Shown: positions 1 to 9,659, counted from the first letter of the stretch. The stretch is DNA of 64,000 nucleotides from Chitinophaga oryzae (GCF_012516375.2 NZ_CP051204.2:3162001-3226000); one strand, 5' to 3'. Translations and numbers: made by a program. Notes: generated by a model from the sequence alone, not told the origin.

Positions 1-92
1 GAGAGGAGCGGCCCTGCATACAAAGCTGGCGGAAACTCTTCAGTAAAAAATTAACCGGACTATTTAGCGCATCATCTTAAAACTAACATCAC

Positions 93-1301
93 ATGAAATA
101 TAATTGGTTCCTTTTTTCATGTTTGCTGCCAGCCTTGCAGGTATCGGCACAAGACAACAAATCTTTTACCCTGAAGGGAGACATCAAAGGGCTGCCTGAC
201 CGCTACATCTATTTGGGTTATGCCGAAGGCGCCAACAAGTTTAGGCAAGACAGCGTCATGACCCGTAACGGTAAATTCACCTTCTCCGGTGAGCTGTCGC
301 AGCCTACGCAGGCCAGATTGTACGTTGACAAAGTGAAAGCGATGTATGGCGAAGGGGATGTAACCTCCTTTTTTATAGAGCCGGGCACCCTGCAGCTGAA
401 ATCGGCCACCGCAAAACTGAAAGACGCTAAACTCACCGGTTCCAAAGTACAGCTGGAACAGGAAGAGCTGGAGGCCATGCGGGCGCCGGTGATGAAAAAA
501 CTGGCTCCTTTGTCGGCTGCCTATGGCAAGCTGAACAAAGAATACGGAGCCGGCCTGCGTGCAAAGAAGACGGAGGCTGCGCTCGAACCGCTGAAAGATA
601 AGCTGGAAAAACTGAAAGACCAGATGGAGCCGCATTACGAAGCCATGGAGAAAATCGACAAGGCATTCATCGATAAATACCCTGACTCTTATGTGAGCGC
701 GCAGTTATTGCGTTTCCGTGTCAGCAGTATGCCTCTGAAAGAAGGAGAGGCTTACTATGCCCGTATGTCGCCGGAGATGCAGCAGAGCGCCGACGGTCTG
801 GAGATTAAAAAGGAACTGGACGGACTGCGTGCCGGTTCGCCCGGCAGCGTGGCGCACACTTTCACCAAAACGGACATCGATGGTAAAACGCTGAACCTGT
901 CGGACTTCAAAGGCAAATACGTGATGCTCGATTTCTGGGCCAGCTGGTGCGGCCCCTGCCGCAAAGGCAACCCGCACCTGAAAGCGTTGTACGGCAAGTA
1001 TAAAGACAAAGGCTTTGAAATCATCGGTATCTCCGACGACGATTCCAATCACGACGCCTGGAAAAAAGCCGTGTCGCAGGATGGCATCGGCATCTGGAAA
1101 CATGTGCTGCGCGGGCTCGACTGGGAAAAGCGGAAAAACAACCTGCCTAATCCCGAAGATGTCAGTGACGATTATGGTATCCATTCGTTGCCCACCAAAA
1201 TCCTGATTGATCCCCAGGGCATGATCATTGGCCGCTATGGCGGCGGCGGAGAGGATGACGAAGCGATGGACAGGAAGCTGCGGGAGATATTCGGCGCGTA
1301 G
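93..1301 (+). CDS. TlpA-like thiol:disulfide oxidoreductase with DUF4369-like N-terminus
   Basis: Predicted periplasmic thioredoxin-fold oxidoreductase of 402 residues. Residues 1-19 form a signal peptide ending VSA-Q. Residues about 24-125 resemble the beta-rich DUF4369 domain, followed by a charged, probably coiled-coil stretch (about 150-215). The C-terminal AhpC/TSA-thioredoxin domain begins near residue 255 and has the redox motif WCGPC (C286 and C289) and a cis-Pro region (SLPTK). In Bacteroidota such proteins reduce or isomerise disulfides of exported proteins, and many lie near SusC/SusD genes. The substrate cannot be told. It stands alone on the plus strand and is closed by a strong terminator. 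The ATG at 93 is chosen because it places the signal peptide correctly. Confidence 0.9.
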   Translation: MKYNWFLFSCLLPALQVSAQDNKSFTLKGDIKGLPDRYIYLGYAEGANKFRQDSVMTRNGKFTFSGELSQPTQARLYVDKVKAMYGEGDVTSFFIEPGTLQLKSATAKLKDAKLTGSKVQLEQEELEAMRAPVMKKLAPLSAAYGKLNKEYGAGLRAKKTEAALEPLKDKLEKLKDQMEPHYEAMEKIDKAFIDKYPDSYVSAQLLRFRVSSMPLKEGEAYYARMSPEMQQSADGLEIKKELDGLRAGSPGSVAHTFTKTDIDGKTLNLSDFKGKYVMLDFWASWCGPCRKGNPHLKALYGKYKDKGFEIIGISDDDSNHDAWKKAVSQDGIGIWKHVLRGLDWEKRKNNLPNPEDVSDDYGIHSLPTKILIDPQGMIIGRYGGGGEDDEAMDRKLREIFGA

Positions 1302-1309
1302 CTTGGAGA

Positions 1310-1345
1310 GCCTTGTAAATGTCTCATTTACAAGGCTTTTTTCTT
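1310..1345 (+). terminator. Rho-independent terminator after the TlpA-like gene
   Basis: A perfect 12-bp stem (GCCTTGTAAATG paired with CATTTACAAGGC) with a 3-nt loop is followed by six T residues. It starts nine bases after the stop codon of the thioredoxin gene and ends before the DUF2200 gene, so the latter needs its own promoter. Confidence 0.9.
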
Positions 1346-1370
1346 TAAATATTCAGCGGTATATTTGGGT

Positions 1371-1733
1371 ATGAGCAATACCGATTCACATGACCAGCGT
1401 ATCGCCAAAATGACCTTTGCTTCGGTCTACCCTTTGTTGTTGGCAAAAGTGGAAAAGAAGGGCAGAACAAAGGAAGAGTTGCATCAGGTGATAGCATGGC
1501 TGACCGGCTTCGATGACAAACAGCTGGAGAAACTGATACACGAGAAAGTGACCTATGAAACTTTCTTTCAGCGCGCCACGCTCAATCCCCGTGCGGGACT
1601 GATTACCGGCGTTATCTGCGGATACCGCGTAGAAGAGATCCAAAATCCGCTGACACAGCAGGTCCGCTATTTGGATAAGCTGGTGGACGAACTGGCGAAA
1701 GGGCGGAAGATGGAGAAGATCCTGAGGGGGTAG
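1371..1733 (+). CDS. DUF2200 family protein
   Basis: Small soluble protein of 120 residues that fits the DUF2200 family in length and sequence (central RIAKMTFASVYPLL and a C-terminal VRYLDKLVDELAKG). The family has no assigned function; members are small, mostly helical proteins. The ATG at 1371 is preferred over an in-frame TTG at 1365. It is a single-gene unit between the terminator at 1310-1345 and the convergent epimerase gene ending at 1785. No metal-binding or catalytic motif is evident. The family call is firm; the function is unknown. Confidence 0.8.
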   Translation: MSNTDSHDQRIAKMTFASVYPLLLAKVEKKGRTKEELHQVIAWLTGFDDKQLEKLIHEKVTYETFFQRATLNPRAGLITGVICGYRVEEIQNPLTQQVRYLDKLVDELAKGRKMEKILRG

Positions 1734-1784
1734 CAGCAATGGACAATAGCCCCCTGTGACAGATGGACTATTGCCCTGTATGGA

Positions 1785-2801
1785 CTACAATAGTTCCTTA
1801 TGCGTCATCAGATAAGCCAGCGCTTCTTTCACTACCTGCCGGTTATTCTTCGGGTTAAATCCCAATTCATTTCTTGACCTGGAGATGTCAAAATCCTGCT
1901 GCAAGCCGGAAAACATGGCAATATCCTTGGTGGTGAGCACAGGCGGTTTTCCGCTTATCCTGGCGGAAATTTCCATCACCCCGGCGATGGCGTAAAGCAT
2001 AAACTTTGGAACGGCCCCCGGTATTTTCAATTTCAGCTCCGGGTAGAACTCCTGCGCCAGCTTAGTGGTGTCTGTAATAGTCATACATTTTTCATTGGCA
2101 AGAATATAACGCTGGCCCGGCCTGCCTTTCTGCGCGGCCAGATAACAGCCTTCAGCCACATCTTTTACGTCTACCCAGTTGAGGGTAATATTGGTGTCCA
2201 CCGGTATTTGTTTGTTCAAAATCAGCTTTAGCACATTGTAAGAAACATTCAGCGGGGCGAATGCTTCGCCTCCTATCATTGCTCCCGGCATAACGGCCAC
2301 CAATTCAATCCCGTGTTCTTCGGCCAGCTGAAATGCCAGTTTTTCGCCATCGTTTTTGGAGTTGTAATACATGTCCCGGCGGTCCGGGTTATAGCCGTTG
2401 CTTTCTTTTGTCGGGAGATGGGTGTAATTCAGCGCGGCGATGGAACTTACATAGACAATTCTTTTCACCCCTGCGGCTGCGGCAGCTTCTATTGTATTTC
2501 GGGTTCCCCGCATATTTACATCATAGATTTCTTTTTTGGGGTCTTTTGCCCATAGTTTGAAAGCGGCGCCTACTGCGTAAAAGGTATCTACGCCCTGCAG
2601 CGCGGCTTTAAAAGAGGTCTTGTCAGTAATATCTGCCTGTACCACTTCACAGTCCAGGTCTTTGAAACAGTCTTTGTTTTTGATGTTACGAACGGAAGCA
2701 CGCACCGGGATTCCTTTTTGGAGGAGAAGTCTTACCAGGTTATTGCCAAGGTGTCCGTTGGCGCCGGATACAAGGGCCAGTTTTTTACTTGTCATATCCA
2801 T
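1785..2801 (-). CDS. NAD(P)-dependent epimerase/dehydratase (extended SDR, dihydroflavonol-reductase-like)
   Basis: Extended short-chain dehydrogenase of 338 residues. The Rossmann glycine motif GANGHLG lies close to the N-terminus and the catalytic Tyr-Lys pair is seen as YYNSK, with an upstream serine in VYVSSIAAL. This composition matches dihydroflavonol-4-reductase/3-beta-HSD-like epimerases that act on aldehyde, ketone or sugar substrates; the substrate here is unknown. The ATG at 2801 (or at 2795) is preferred to an upstream TTG at 2834 because the beta-strand leading to the glycine motif starts directly after it. It lies 63 bases downstream of a Crp/Fnr-type regulator on the same strand, so the two may be cotranscribed. 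Confidence 0.85.
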   Translation of the reverse strand: MDMTSKKLALVSGANGHLGNNLVRLLLQKGIPVRASVRNIKNKDCFKDLDCEVVQADITDKTSFKAALQGVDTFYAVGAAFKLWAKDPKKEIYDVNMRGTRNTIEAAAAAGVKRIVYVSSIAALNYTHLPTKESNGYNPDRRDMYYNSKNDGEKLAFQLAEEHGIELVAVMPGAMIGGEAFAPLNVSYNVLKLILNKQIPVDTNITLNWVDVKDVAEGCYLAAQKGRPGQRYILANEKCMTITDTTKLAQEFYPELKLKIPGAVPKFMLYAIAGVMEISARISGKPPVLTTKDIAMFSGLQQDFDISRSRNELGFNPKNNRQVVKEALAYLMTHKELL

Positions 2802-2864
2802 TGAAATGGTTTTTAATAATAGGGCAAAGATCAACCCTGGTTATTCAAAAGCACTTCACAAATG

Positions 2865-3440
2865 TTACTTAATAATTTGTCTTCGGATACGGCTTAAACT
2901 TTTGGGGTTCATTCCAAGGAAGGACGCGATGTATTGCATTGGAACGTGGTGGAGTATTTCGGGATGTTCGTGGATCAGTTTTAAATAGCGCTCCTCGGCG
3001 CTGAGCGTTGCCAGCTCCTTCGAGCGTTTTTCATTATACGACAGCGATTGCTGGAACACGAGAATGCTGAAGTCCTTAAACGCCGGGCTTTGTTGGGTAA
3101 GCAGGTCCAGATGGGTCTTTGTAATGCGTAAAAGTTCACATTCGGTAATCGACTCAAGGTTTTCTTCGGACCTGGTTTGATCGATGAAATTAGTATAGGA
3201 AGTGATGAAACCCGGCGGACAGTTGATGTGGGATGTTATTTCATCTCCCTTGTCATTATAATGGAATAAACGGACAAAACCTGATATCACAAAATACAGA
3301 TAGCCGGGGACCTTTCCTTCTTCTTCCAGTACCTGGTTTTTAGGGTATGACACCGGTTCAAAATATTGTACGCACAAGTCTCTTTCCTTATCAGAAAGTT
3401 TTACTTTTTGGGTAATAAGACGGACCAGTTGCTCGTGCAT
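2865..3440 (-). CDS. Crp/Fnr-family transcriptional regulator
   Basis: A 191-residue regulator. The N-terminal cyclic-nucleotide-binding-fold beta barrel spans residues about 10-125 (GYLYFVISGFVRLF, then the long helix around 130-150), and a short C-terminal helix-turn-helix lies at about 160-190 (MQYIASFLGMNPKSLSRIRR). No cysteines are placed for an Fnr iron-sulfur cluster and the cAMP-contact Arg-Ser pair is not obvious, so the ligand is unknown. Bacteroidota encode many such proteins, often beside a single redox or SDR enzyme. The neighbouring downstream epimerase is the most likely target. The start ATG at 3440 is well placed before the barrel. Confidence 0.9.
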   Translation of the reverse strand: MHEQLVRLITQKVKLSDKERDLCVQYFEPVSYPKNQVLEEEGKVPGYLYFVISGFVRLFHYNDKGDEITSHINCPPGFITSYTNFIDQTRSEENLESITECELLRITKTHLDLLTQQSPAFKDFSILVFQQSLSYNEKRSKELATLSAEERYLKLIHEHPEILHHVPMQYIASFLGMNPKSLSRIRRQIIK

Positions 3441-3451
3441 GCCGTAAAGTT

Positions 3452-3518
3452 AAAAAAAAGATCACACATTAGCCCTATACGCTTGTTAACAGGAATATAC
3501 GGCTGATGTGTGATCTTT
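3452..3518 (-). terminator. Terminator of the sigma/FecR/SusCD operon
   Basis: On the minus strand an 18-bp stem (arms 3501-3518 and 3457-3474, one G-U type mismatch) closes a 26-nt loop and runs into eight T residues. It lies just downstream of the SusD stop codon and before the Crp/Fnr start, so it insulates the two units. Confidence 0.85.
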
Positions 3519-3528
3519 CTCTGTGGCA

Positions 3529-5130
3529 TTAATACCCCGGATTCTGCGTTAACCCCGGCTCAATTTTCAAACTGCCGGAATGGAACGGCCACAGGTAGTT
3601 CCGTGATTGGAAAGAGCGGTCTTCTATCTTCAGGGACACCAGATTGCCATTTACCAGCCGGGTATGTCCCATGGCGGGTTTGGTCATCACCTGCTCACCG
3701 ATTTTCCATCTTAAAATATCATCATAGCGTACTCCTTCGCCTGCCAGTTCTGTTCTCCGTTCATTTCTGATCAGCTCTACCCACTGCTGTTGCGTATAGG
3801 CGGCATACTTCGGTAGGGTTACGTCCGCTTCTTTCATGTCGAGACCTGCCCTGGTCCTCAGCTGGTTGATACAGCTTTTGGCGAGGTTGTCTACGCTGTT
3901 GGTCATGATTTTGGCTTCTGCGTAGGTGAGCAGTACTTCTGCATACCTTAATATCGGGAAGTGCATATTGCCCTCTCCTTTGAAGGCGTCTGTTTCGTCC
4001 ACGAATTTTCTGAACCAGTAGCCGGAGCGGCTTGCCCGTTCTTTTTCATGGAACATGGGGCTGTTCTGGTCGTAGATGTTGATCGGCTCGTTAACGAATA
4101 TATCGCCCTGGCCCATGATGCTGGCGGCATAGCGGGGATCTCTGTTCAGTTTCGGGTTCAGTTCGTATTCCTGTTTTGTATGCAGCGGGCAGGCGTCGAT
4201 TTTATTGCCCTGTAATGTCCAGTAGGCATCTACCAGTGATTTTAGCGGTACGGCGTAAGACTGTCCTTTGCCTGTCCGGAAATGCGGGCCGAGATGTTCG
4301 AACGAGTTAGTGCCGCTGTTGCCGTGGCTTTGCATGTCCATGGTGATGATGAACTCTTTGTTGATTTTATCGCCTTTATAGCTGAACAGGTCTGCATAGT
4401 TCGGATACAGCGAGTAGTTGCCGCTGTCCATGATCTCTTTGGCCAGCCGCGCTGCCAGGTCATATCGGCCGTTGTACAGCGCGTAGCGCATAATCAGCGC
4501 TTTGAGCGAGTATTTGTTGAACATATAGCCGTCGGAGTTATACTCCTTGTCAGGCAGGCTGTTGGCGGTAGCTTCTGCCATGGGGAAAAGCGTGTTCAGT
4601 ATTTCTTCCTTTGATTTGGCGGGTTGTATTACCTGGGAAATATCCACGGGTTCGAGATAAAAAGGGACGTTTCCCCAGCGGGACACTATTTTGAAATAGT
4701 GCCAGACCCGCAGTCCTTCCAGTATGCCTTTGTATTTTGTACGGATGGATTCATCTTCCACATAAGGCGTATTGATACTTTTTAAGTAGGTATTCAGACG
4801 GCCGATGTGTTTCATGTGGATGGTGTAGTAATATTCAAAAGCCCTTGTGTTGGCATCATAGCTGCCATTGGCAATACGTTGGTGGTTGTCGCCTTCCACG
4901 CGGCTGTAGGCATTATCTGATTTACTGTCTTCCATGTAAAAAAGCAGCCTTCTGTCGTCTTTATTGGTAAATACGTCCAGGTAGGTGCTGTATACCACGC
5001 GCCGGAGGTCTTCTTCAGTATTAAAGAACTCGTCGAATTTGGTGGCGGTGGGGTCCGGTTTGTCCAGGAATTTCTGGCATGCCGGCAGGAGCGCGGAGAG
5101 GAATGCCAGTAGAATGAGTCTCTTTTTCAT
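3529..5130 (-). CDS. SusD/RagB family nutrient-binding lipoprotein
   Basis: Cell-surface lipoprotein of about 533 residues that captures a nutrient and passes it to the partner SusC transporter. The ATG at 5130 gives the lipoprotein signal peptide MKKRLILLAFLSALLPAC, with the lipobox LPAC. An in-frame ATG at 5187 overlaps the SusC stop codon but would place the hydrophobic stretch about 20 residues in. The N-terminal segment (FDEFFNTEEDLRRVVYSTY) and the C-terminal half (ILRYAEVLLTYAEAK and ELAGEGVRYDDILRWKIG) are typical SusD hallmarks. The ligand is not predictable; no glycoside hydrolase, peptidase or other degradative enzyme adjoins the pair, so a polysaccharide-locus assignment is not supported. 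Confidence 0.93.
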   Translation of the reverse strand: MKKRLILLAFLSALLPACQKFLDKPDPTATKFDEFFNTEEDLRRVVYSTYLDVFTNKDDRRLLFYMEDSKSDNAYSRVEGDNHQRIANGSYDANTRAFEYYYTIHMKHIGRLNTYLKSINTPYVEDESIRTKYKGILEGLRVWHYFKIVSRWGNVPFYLEPVDISQVIQPAKSKEEILNTLFPMAEATANSLPDKEYNSDGYMFNKYSLKALIMRYALYNGRYDLAARLAKEIMDSGNYSLYPNYADLFSYKGDKINKEFIITMDMQSHGNSGTNSFEHLGPHFRTGKGQSYAVPLKSLVDAYWTLQGNKIDACPLHTKQEYELNPKLNRDPRYAASIMGQGDIFVNEPINIYDQNSPMFHEKERASRSGYWFRKFVDETDAFKGEGNMHFPILRYAEVLLTYAEAKIMTNSVDNLAKSCINQLRTRAGLDMKEADVTLPKYAAYTQQQWVELIRNERRTELAGEGVRYDDILRWKIGEQVMTKPAMGHTRLVNGNLVSLKIEDRSFQSRNYLWPFHSGSLKIEPGLTQNPGY

Positions 5131-5186
5131 CTGATGCATATTTTGCAGTGGAGTGAAATAAATTTTCGTTGGTGCGGCTACGTTCA

Positions 5187-8100
5187 TTAAAACAGGGTGG
5201 CCCTGACGCCGAGGCTGTATACCGCCATGCGGGGATAGTTGCCGCTGCCGCCATCGCGTTCGGGCTCCAGTCCTTCCCAGCGGGTGAAGGTGATGGCGTC
5301 CTGCGCATTGACGTATACCCTTACGTTGCGGATCATTTTACCTGTTAACGGGAACGTATACCCCAGCTGCAGCACTTTCACGCGGAAGAAGGCGGCGTTG
5401 CCCAGCCAGATGTCGCTGAGGTAAGCGTTGGTGCTGGATCCGGTCCATACCCTGGGGAACCTGCTGTTGGGCGTTTCCGGTGTCCACCGGTTGTCTGCAT
5501 AATACTGTTGCGGCCTGCCCAGTGAATTGCTGCTGCCATCCACCAGGATAGGGTAACCTTCCAGGCCGTTGAGGCGGCCGGTTCTTTTTCCGACGCCCTG
5601 GCCCAGCAGGTTGAAGTCCCAGTTTTTATACGTTAAACCAAGATTGATGGAATAGTTCAGGTGGGGGAAAGGGTCTCCCAGGTTGATCCTGTCTGCGTCG
5701 TTGATGATACCGTCGCCATTCTGATCTATATATTTGATATCGCCGGGGAGGGTATTGGGCAGTTTTGCGGGAGTGTTGTCCACATCGCGCTGGTCGCGGA
5801 AGAAGCCATCGCTTTTATAGCCGTAATAGTTATCAATGGCGATGCCTTTATACCAGATTTTATCGTTATCGTCTTTAAAAATGAGGGTGTCGCCATCCCT
5901 GTAACCGGCCTTCAGCACTTTGTTCCTGTTGTCAAACAACATGGCGCCGATGCTGTAGCCGAGGTTACCGATTTTATCCTGCCACTGAACGGAGATTTCG
6001 TACCCGTTGTTTTCCACTTCCCCGATGTTAAAAGCAGCTTCGAGAGAGCTGGAGCCGGTGATGGGCGGTACGGGGAACCTGGAATAGATCAGGTCGTAGG
6101 AGTTCTTTTTATAGGCTTCCGCCGTTACGCTCAACCGGTTGTCGAGCATGGTTAATTCTATCCCGATGTTACCCTGTTTTTGTTTTTCCCAGGTGAAGTT
6201 TAAGTTGGGCACACGCATGAGCCATCCCCATTCGTTGACGTTCTCTTCCCACAGGTACGGGTCTACGTTTTCGTTACCGATAAGGCCATAGGAGGCGCGG
6301 AGTTTCAGGTTGTTGATGATCCTGTTGTTGACCATGCCTTTCATGAAATGCTCGTTGGTGACGTTCCAGGCGATAGCGCCTGCGGGGAAAAAGCCCCATT
6401 GTTTGCCGGGGGCAAACTTGCTGCTACCATCTCCGCGGGCGGTGAACTCGAGGATATACCTGTTGTCAAAAGAGTAGTTCAGTTTACCGAAGAAAGAAGC
6501 TTTGGTGATTTCCTTATAGTCGGTGTAGTTGAAGCTCATCACTTCTGAGCCGGCGGTGACGTATATTTTATCCGCCTGGTGGCGCAGGCTGCCGGTGTAG
6601 TTGAGCAAACCGCGGGCGGTCAGCTGGCTTTGGCTTACGTCCTGGTCGGCGCCCACTTCATTCTTCCATATTTTCACCGGTTTACCGTTGCCGTCAAAGA
6701 ATTTGAAAGTCTCCCGTGCTCTTTTGTTGGCAGATTTGCTGATCTGGTAAGACACGTTGCCTTCGAGGCTGAGGTGTTTGCTGATGTTATATCTTGGCCG
6801 CAGGTTCACGGAGCTGAAATCGTACAGGTTGTTCCGGGAGCCGCCGCGGTTAATGGAGGCGATGGGGTTCATATCATTGTACAGGATGTAATGCTCAGGT
6901 ATACTGCTGTTGGGGTAGTATATCTGCTGGGTGGGATTCATCTTCCAGAGATTTTCATACAGTCCTGTTCCGTCATCATTTTCTTTGAGGCGGTTGATCT
7001 GCAGGCGGTGGGCATAGAAGTCTGCCAGCAGTACGAATTTATCAGCGATGTTCACATTGGTATTGAAGCGTGCGGAATATTTACCGGAGCCTTCGTAGGA
7101 GTTGAGGCCATTTTCTTTGAGGTAGCCCATCATGAGGTTGAAAGAGCCGATGCCGCCGCCGCCGGAAACGCTCATGGTGAGGTTCTGTGAGTTAGCCTTG
7201 CGGGGCATGCCTTCTTTGAGCCAGTCTACCGAAGGGGTTTCTCCGGATTCCATTTTGCGGATATCTTCATCGTTGTAAAGGGGTGTCTGACCCTGGAAGT
7301 TCCTCGCCTCGTTGTTTAATTTCATATAGTCGGTACCGTTAACGAACTTAGGCAGGTCGATGGGCCGCTGTATGGCGCCCCATGAGTTGACATCCACTTT
7401 AAACCGTCCCATCTGTCCGCGTTCCGTTTCTATGATGATTACCCCGTTGGCGCCGCGGGAGCCGTACATGGAGGCGGAGGCGGCATCTTTCAGTACGGTG
7501 ATGCTTTTCACCTGGTTGGGGTCTATATCGTTGAGGCTTTGTTCCATCCCGTCTACGATCACGAGGGGGCCGGCATTCTGGAGGGTGCTGATGCCCCTGA
7601 TGGTGATGCCGGGCACGCTGCCGGGCAGGTTGGTGGTTTGCTGGACGGTAACGCCGGGGACGGTGCCGGTAAAGGCTTCCTGCAGTTTGGCGATGGGCCG
7701 GGTTTTGGTGAGTTTAACGTCCACCTGGGCTACGGAAGAGGCCACGTGGCGGCGTTCCACTTCAGAGAAGCCCATTACCACCACTTCGGACAGGCTTTTG
7801 GTGCCTGTTTTCAGGCGTACTTCCATATTGGTATGGAGCTGGGCGGTTATTTCCATGGGTTGGAATCCCATGGCGCTGATGATGAGGGTGACGGCCTCCC
7901 GGGGGATTTTAATTTCGAACCGGCCATCGTTGCCGGTGGCGGTACCGATGTTGGTGCCTTTGATGAGGACGCTGGCGCCCGGTATGGGTTCACCTTTTTC
8001 GCTGGTGACCCTGCCGGTGGCGGTGAGGGTGGAGTCGGCGGCGCGGCCTGAGCGGCTGTTGAGCAGGATGCGGCCGTTGTCGATGGTATAGCGCAGCGGT

Positions 8101-8342
8101 TGATCGCGGAGCGCTATCTCCAGCACATGTTCCACCGTAGCGTTTTTGACATCGATGGTGACGGGCTTGGTGGCGGCCATCATGTTTTCACTATAGGCCA
8201 CGGATACCCCGGCCTGGGCGGCCATTTCTTTGAGCACTTTTTTCAGCGGGGCGTTTCTTTCCGAAAGCGTGATCTGCTGCGATAAGGCTACGGCACTGCA
8301 TTGCAGGCAGACCGCAAGCAGGAGGAAGGCGGTAAATCTCAT
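5187..8342 (-). CDS. SusC/RagA TonB-linked outer-membrane transporter with STN domain
   Basis: Outer-membrane TonB-dependent transporter of about 1,051 residues. Features in order: signal peptide, secretin/TonB short N-terminal (STN) domain at about 28-95, carboxypeptidase-regulatory-like beta domain at about 110-190, plug domain with the SusC-type motif VVVMGF and LVIVDGMEQ, then a long beta barrel. The STN domain is the signalling module that contacts FecR, which fits the FecR and sigma genes directly upstream. The ATG at 8342 is preferred; an in-frame ATG at 8354 is possible. A small hairpin (7-bp stem, 8380-8399) lies in the leader between FecR and this gene. The stop codon overlaps an upstream possible SusD ATG by one base. 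Confidence 0.95.
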   Translation of the reverse strand: MRFTAFLLLAVCLQCSAVALSQQITLSERNAPLKKVLKEMAAQAGVSVAYSENMMAATKPVTIDVKNATVEHVLEIALRDQPLRYTIDNGRILLNSRSGRAADSTLTATGRVTSEKGEPIPGASVLIKGTNIGTATGNDGRFEIKIPREAVTLIISAMGFQPMEITAQLHTNMEVRLKTGTKSLSEVVVMGFSEVERRHVASSVAQVDVKLTKTRPIAKLQEAFTGTVPGVTVQQTTNLPGSVPGITIRGISTLQNAGPLVIVDGMEQSLNDIDPNQVKSITVLKDAASASMYGSRGANGVIIIETERGQMGRFKVDVNSWGAIQRPIDLPKFVNGTDYMKLNNEARNFQGQTPLYNDEDIRKMESGETPSVDWLKEGMPRKANSQNLTMSVSGGGGIGSFNLMMGYLKENGLNSYEGSGKYSARFNTNVNIADKFVLLADFYAHRLQINRLKENDDGTGLYENLWKMNPTQQIYYPNSSIPEHYILYNDMNPIASINRGGSRNNLYDFSSVNLRPRYNISKHLSLEGNVSYQISKSANKRARETFKFFDGNGKPVKIWKNEVGADQDVSQSQLTARGLLNYTGSLRHQADKIYVTAGSEVMSFNYTDYKEITKASFFGKLNYSFDNRYILEFTARGDGSSKFAPGKQWGFFPAGAIAWNVTNEHFMKGMVNNRIINNLKLRASYGLIGNENVDPYLWEENVNEWGWLMRVPNLNFTWEKQKQGNIGIELTMLDNRLSVTAEAYKKNSYDLIYSRFPVPPITGSSSLEAAFNIGEVENNGYEISVQWQDKIGNLGYSIGAMLFDNRNKVLKAGYRDGDTLIFKDDNDKIWYKGIAIDNYYGYKSDGFFRDQRDVDNTPAKLPNTLPGDIKYIDQNGDGIINDADRINLGDPFPHLNYSINLGLTYKNWDFNLLGQGVGKRTGRLNGLEGYPILVDGSSNSLGRPQQYYADNRWTPETPNSRFPRVWTGSSTNAYLSDIWLGNAAFFRVKVLQLGYTFPLTGKMIRNVRVYVNAQDAITFTRWEGLEPERDGGSGNYPRMAVYSLGVRATLF

Positions 8343-8468
8343 AACGTAGAACATTTTGGTTGAACAGAGCGATTGCGGACCACAACGGTCTTGTTGTGGC
8401 TGTTTGGTTTTTTAACGTTGTCGGTTTATTGTGATCATAAAAGAATGGTGACTACACGGGCTGGCATT

Positions 8469-9647
8469 TTACCTGGTCTGTATTACTTTGATGGTCCTGC
8501 CTTCCAGTTTGAGTTTTACCTTGTCTGTTTCCAGCATCGGTAATATTTCCTGCAGGGACAGGTTACGGTTGATATATCCGCCGAAGCGGTTTCCTTCCGG
8601 CAGGGTGGCGAAATCGGCTTCCACGTCGTACCATCTCGACAGTTGTTTCAGCACACTGGCGAGGGTGGCGTTTTCGAAGTCGAAGTAGCCTGCTCTCCAG
8701 GCGGTGGCTTCGCGGAGGTCTGCCGGTTGCACGGAGATGGCGCCGGAGGTGTTGTTCACTGCAGCTGCCTGTCCGGGATGGAGGTAGCTTTCGTTGTTGC
8801 CGGATGTTACTTTCACTGCTCCCTGTATCAGCGTGGTGCGGGTAACCGGCTCGTCGGCATAGGCCATGACGTCGAAGCTGGTGCCCAGTACCTGTATTTC
8901 CATATTGTTCACTTTTACGATAAAGGGTTGTCCGGCCACCGGTTGGATATCAAAATAGGCTTGTCCCTGTATTTCCACGGTGCGGTGGTTGGCGGCGAAC
9001 GACGTCGGATAGCGCATGCTGGATGCGGCGTTGAGCCATACGTGGCTGCCGTCGGGCAGCACTACGTTGAACTGCCCGCCACGGGGCACAGCCAGCAGGT
9101 TATATCTGACAATGGATGAAGGGCCGGCGGTAAGCGGGTAGAGTAGTTGTCCGTTGTGCTGCTGAACGGTCACATCGCCCTGCCGGATGACCTGGTTGCC
9201 GGCGCTGTCCAGCGTTACTACAGAGCCGTCTGAAAGGGTGAGCTTCGCTTTGTTGCTGCCCGGTGATCCTGTTTGTACGGCGCGTTGATGTGCCAGCCGG
9301 GGTGCTGCCGGTTGGCGGGTGATATAAAAACCGATGGCTGTCGACAGCAGTAGGGCCACGGCGGCGGCGGCGCTCCATTTTAAATAACGGAAGGAGCGCA
9401 CGGGCGTCACGCCGGTGCGGCCGATTTCCTGCAGCAGCCGTGTCTCTATACGGTCTCCCAGGCCTTGCGGCAGGTCATGTTTTTCTTGCAGGACACGCTC
9501 GAATTCCTGTTGCATGGCTGCCAGCAGGGGGCGCCTGGATGCGGTGGTGTTAAGATATCCGAACAACGTATCCATTTCTTCCCGGCTGCACTGCCCGTTC
9601 AGATAACGCTGAAACAGCTGCTCGTAAGCGTTTTCAGGTTGTGACAT
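8469..9647 (-). CDS. FecR-family anti-sigma factor
   Basis: Inner-membrane anti-sigma/sigma-regulator protein of 392 residues. The cytoplasmic N-terminal part (1-85) includes the LFQRYLNGQCSREE segment seen in Bacteroidota FecR proteins. One transmembrane helix lies at about 88-110. The periplasmic FecR domain spans about 170-275 (VPRGGQFNVVLPDGSHVWLN, the family signature) and the C-terminal DUF4974-like domain about 315-390 (FENATLASVLKQLSRWY). It should hold the ECF sigma factor encoded upstream until the STN domain of the SusC protein signals. Its translation may be controlled by the alternative hairpins in its 5' region. Confidence 0.95.
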   Translation of the reverse strand: MSQPENAYEQLFQRYLNGQCSREEMDTLFGYLNTTASRRPLLAAMQQEFERVLQEKHDLPQGLGDRIETRLLQEIGRTGVTPVRSFRYLKWSAAAAVALLLSTAIGFYITRQPAAPRLAHQRAVQTGSPGSNKAKLTLSDGSVVTLDSAGNQVIRQGDVTVQQHNGQLLYPLTAGPSSIVRYNLLAVPRGGQFNVVLPDGSHVWLNAASSMRYPTSFAANHRTVEIQGQAYFDIQPVAGQPFIVKVNNMEIQVLGTSFDVMAYADEPVTRTTLIQGAVKVTSGNNESYLHPGQAAAVNNTSGAISVQPADLREATAWRAGYFDFENATLASVLKQLSRWYDVEADFATLPEGNRFGGYINRNLSLQEILPMLETDKVKLKLEGRTIKVIQTR

Positions 9648-9659
9648 ATTTTTTCATTG

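Noticed and set aside
1..92. Possible tail of an upstream gene before the TlpA-like protein.
   Set aside because: All three plus-strand frames run open from the window edge to stops at 46, 54 or 80; none of the short tails (14 to 25 residues) could be tied to a family.
1741..1787. GGAC repeats (GGACAA, GGACTA, GGACTA) between the DUF2200 and epimerase genes, resembling the LytTR half-sites.
   Set aside because: The spacings are 24 and 17 bp, not 21, and the site lies between two convergent genes, so no promoter could use it.
7360..8091. Long plus-strand frame of 243 codons inside the SusC gene.
   Set aside because: It lies antisense to a firmly identified coding region, has no family signature, and is explained by GC-biased codon use of the real gene.
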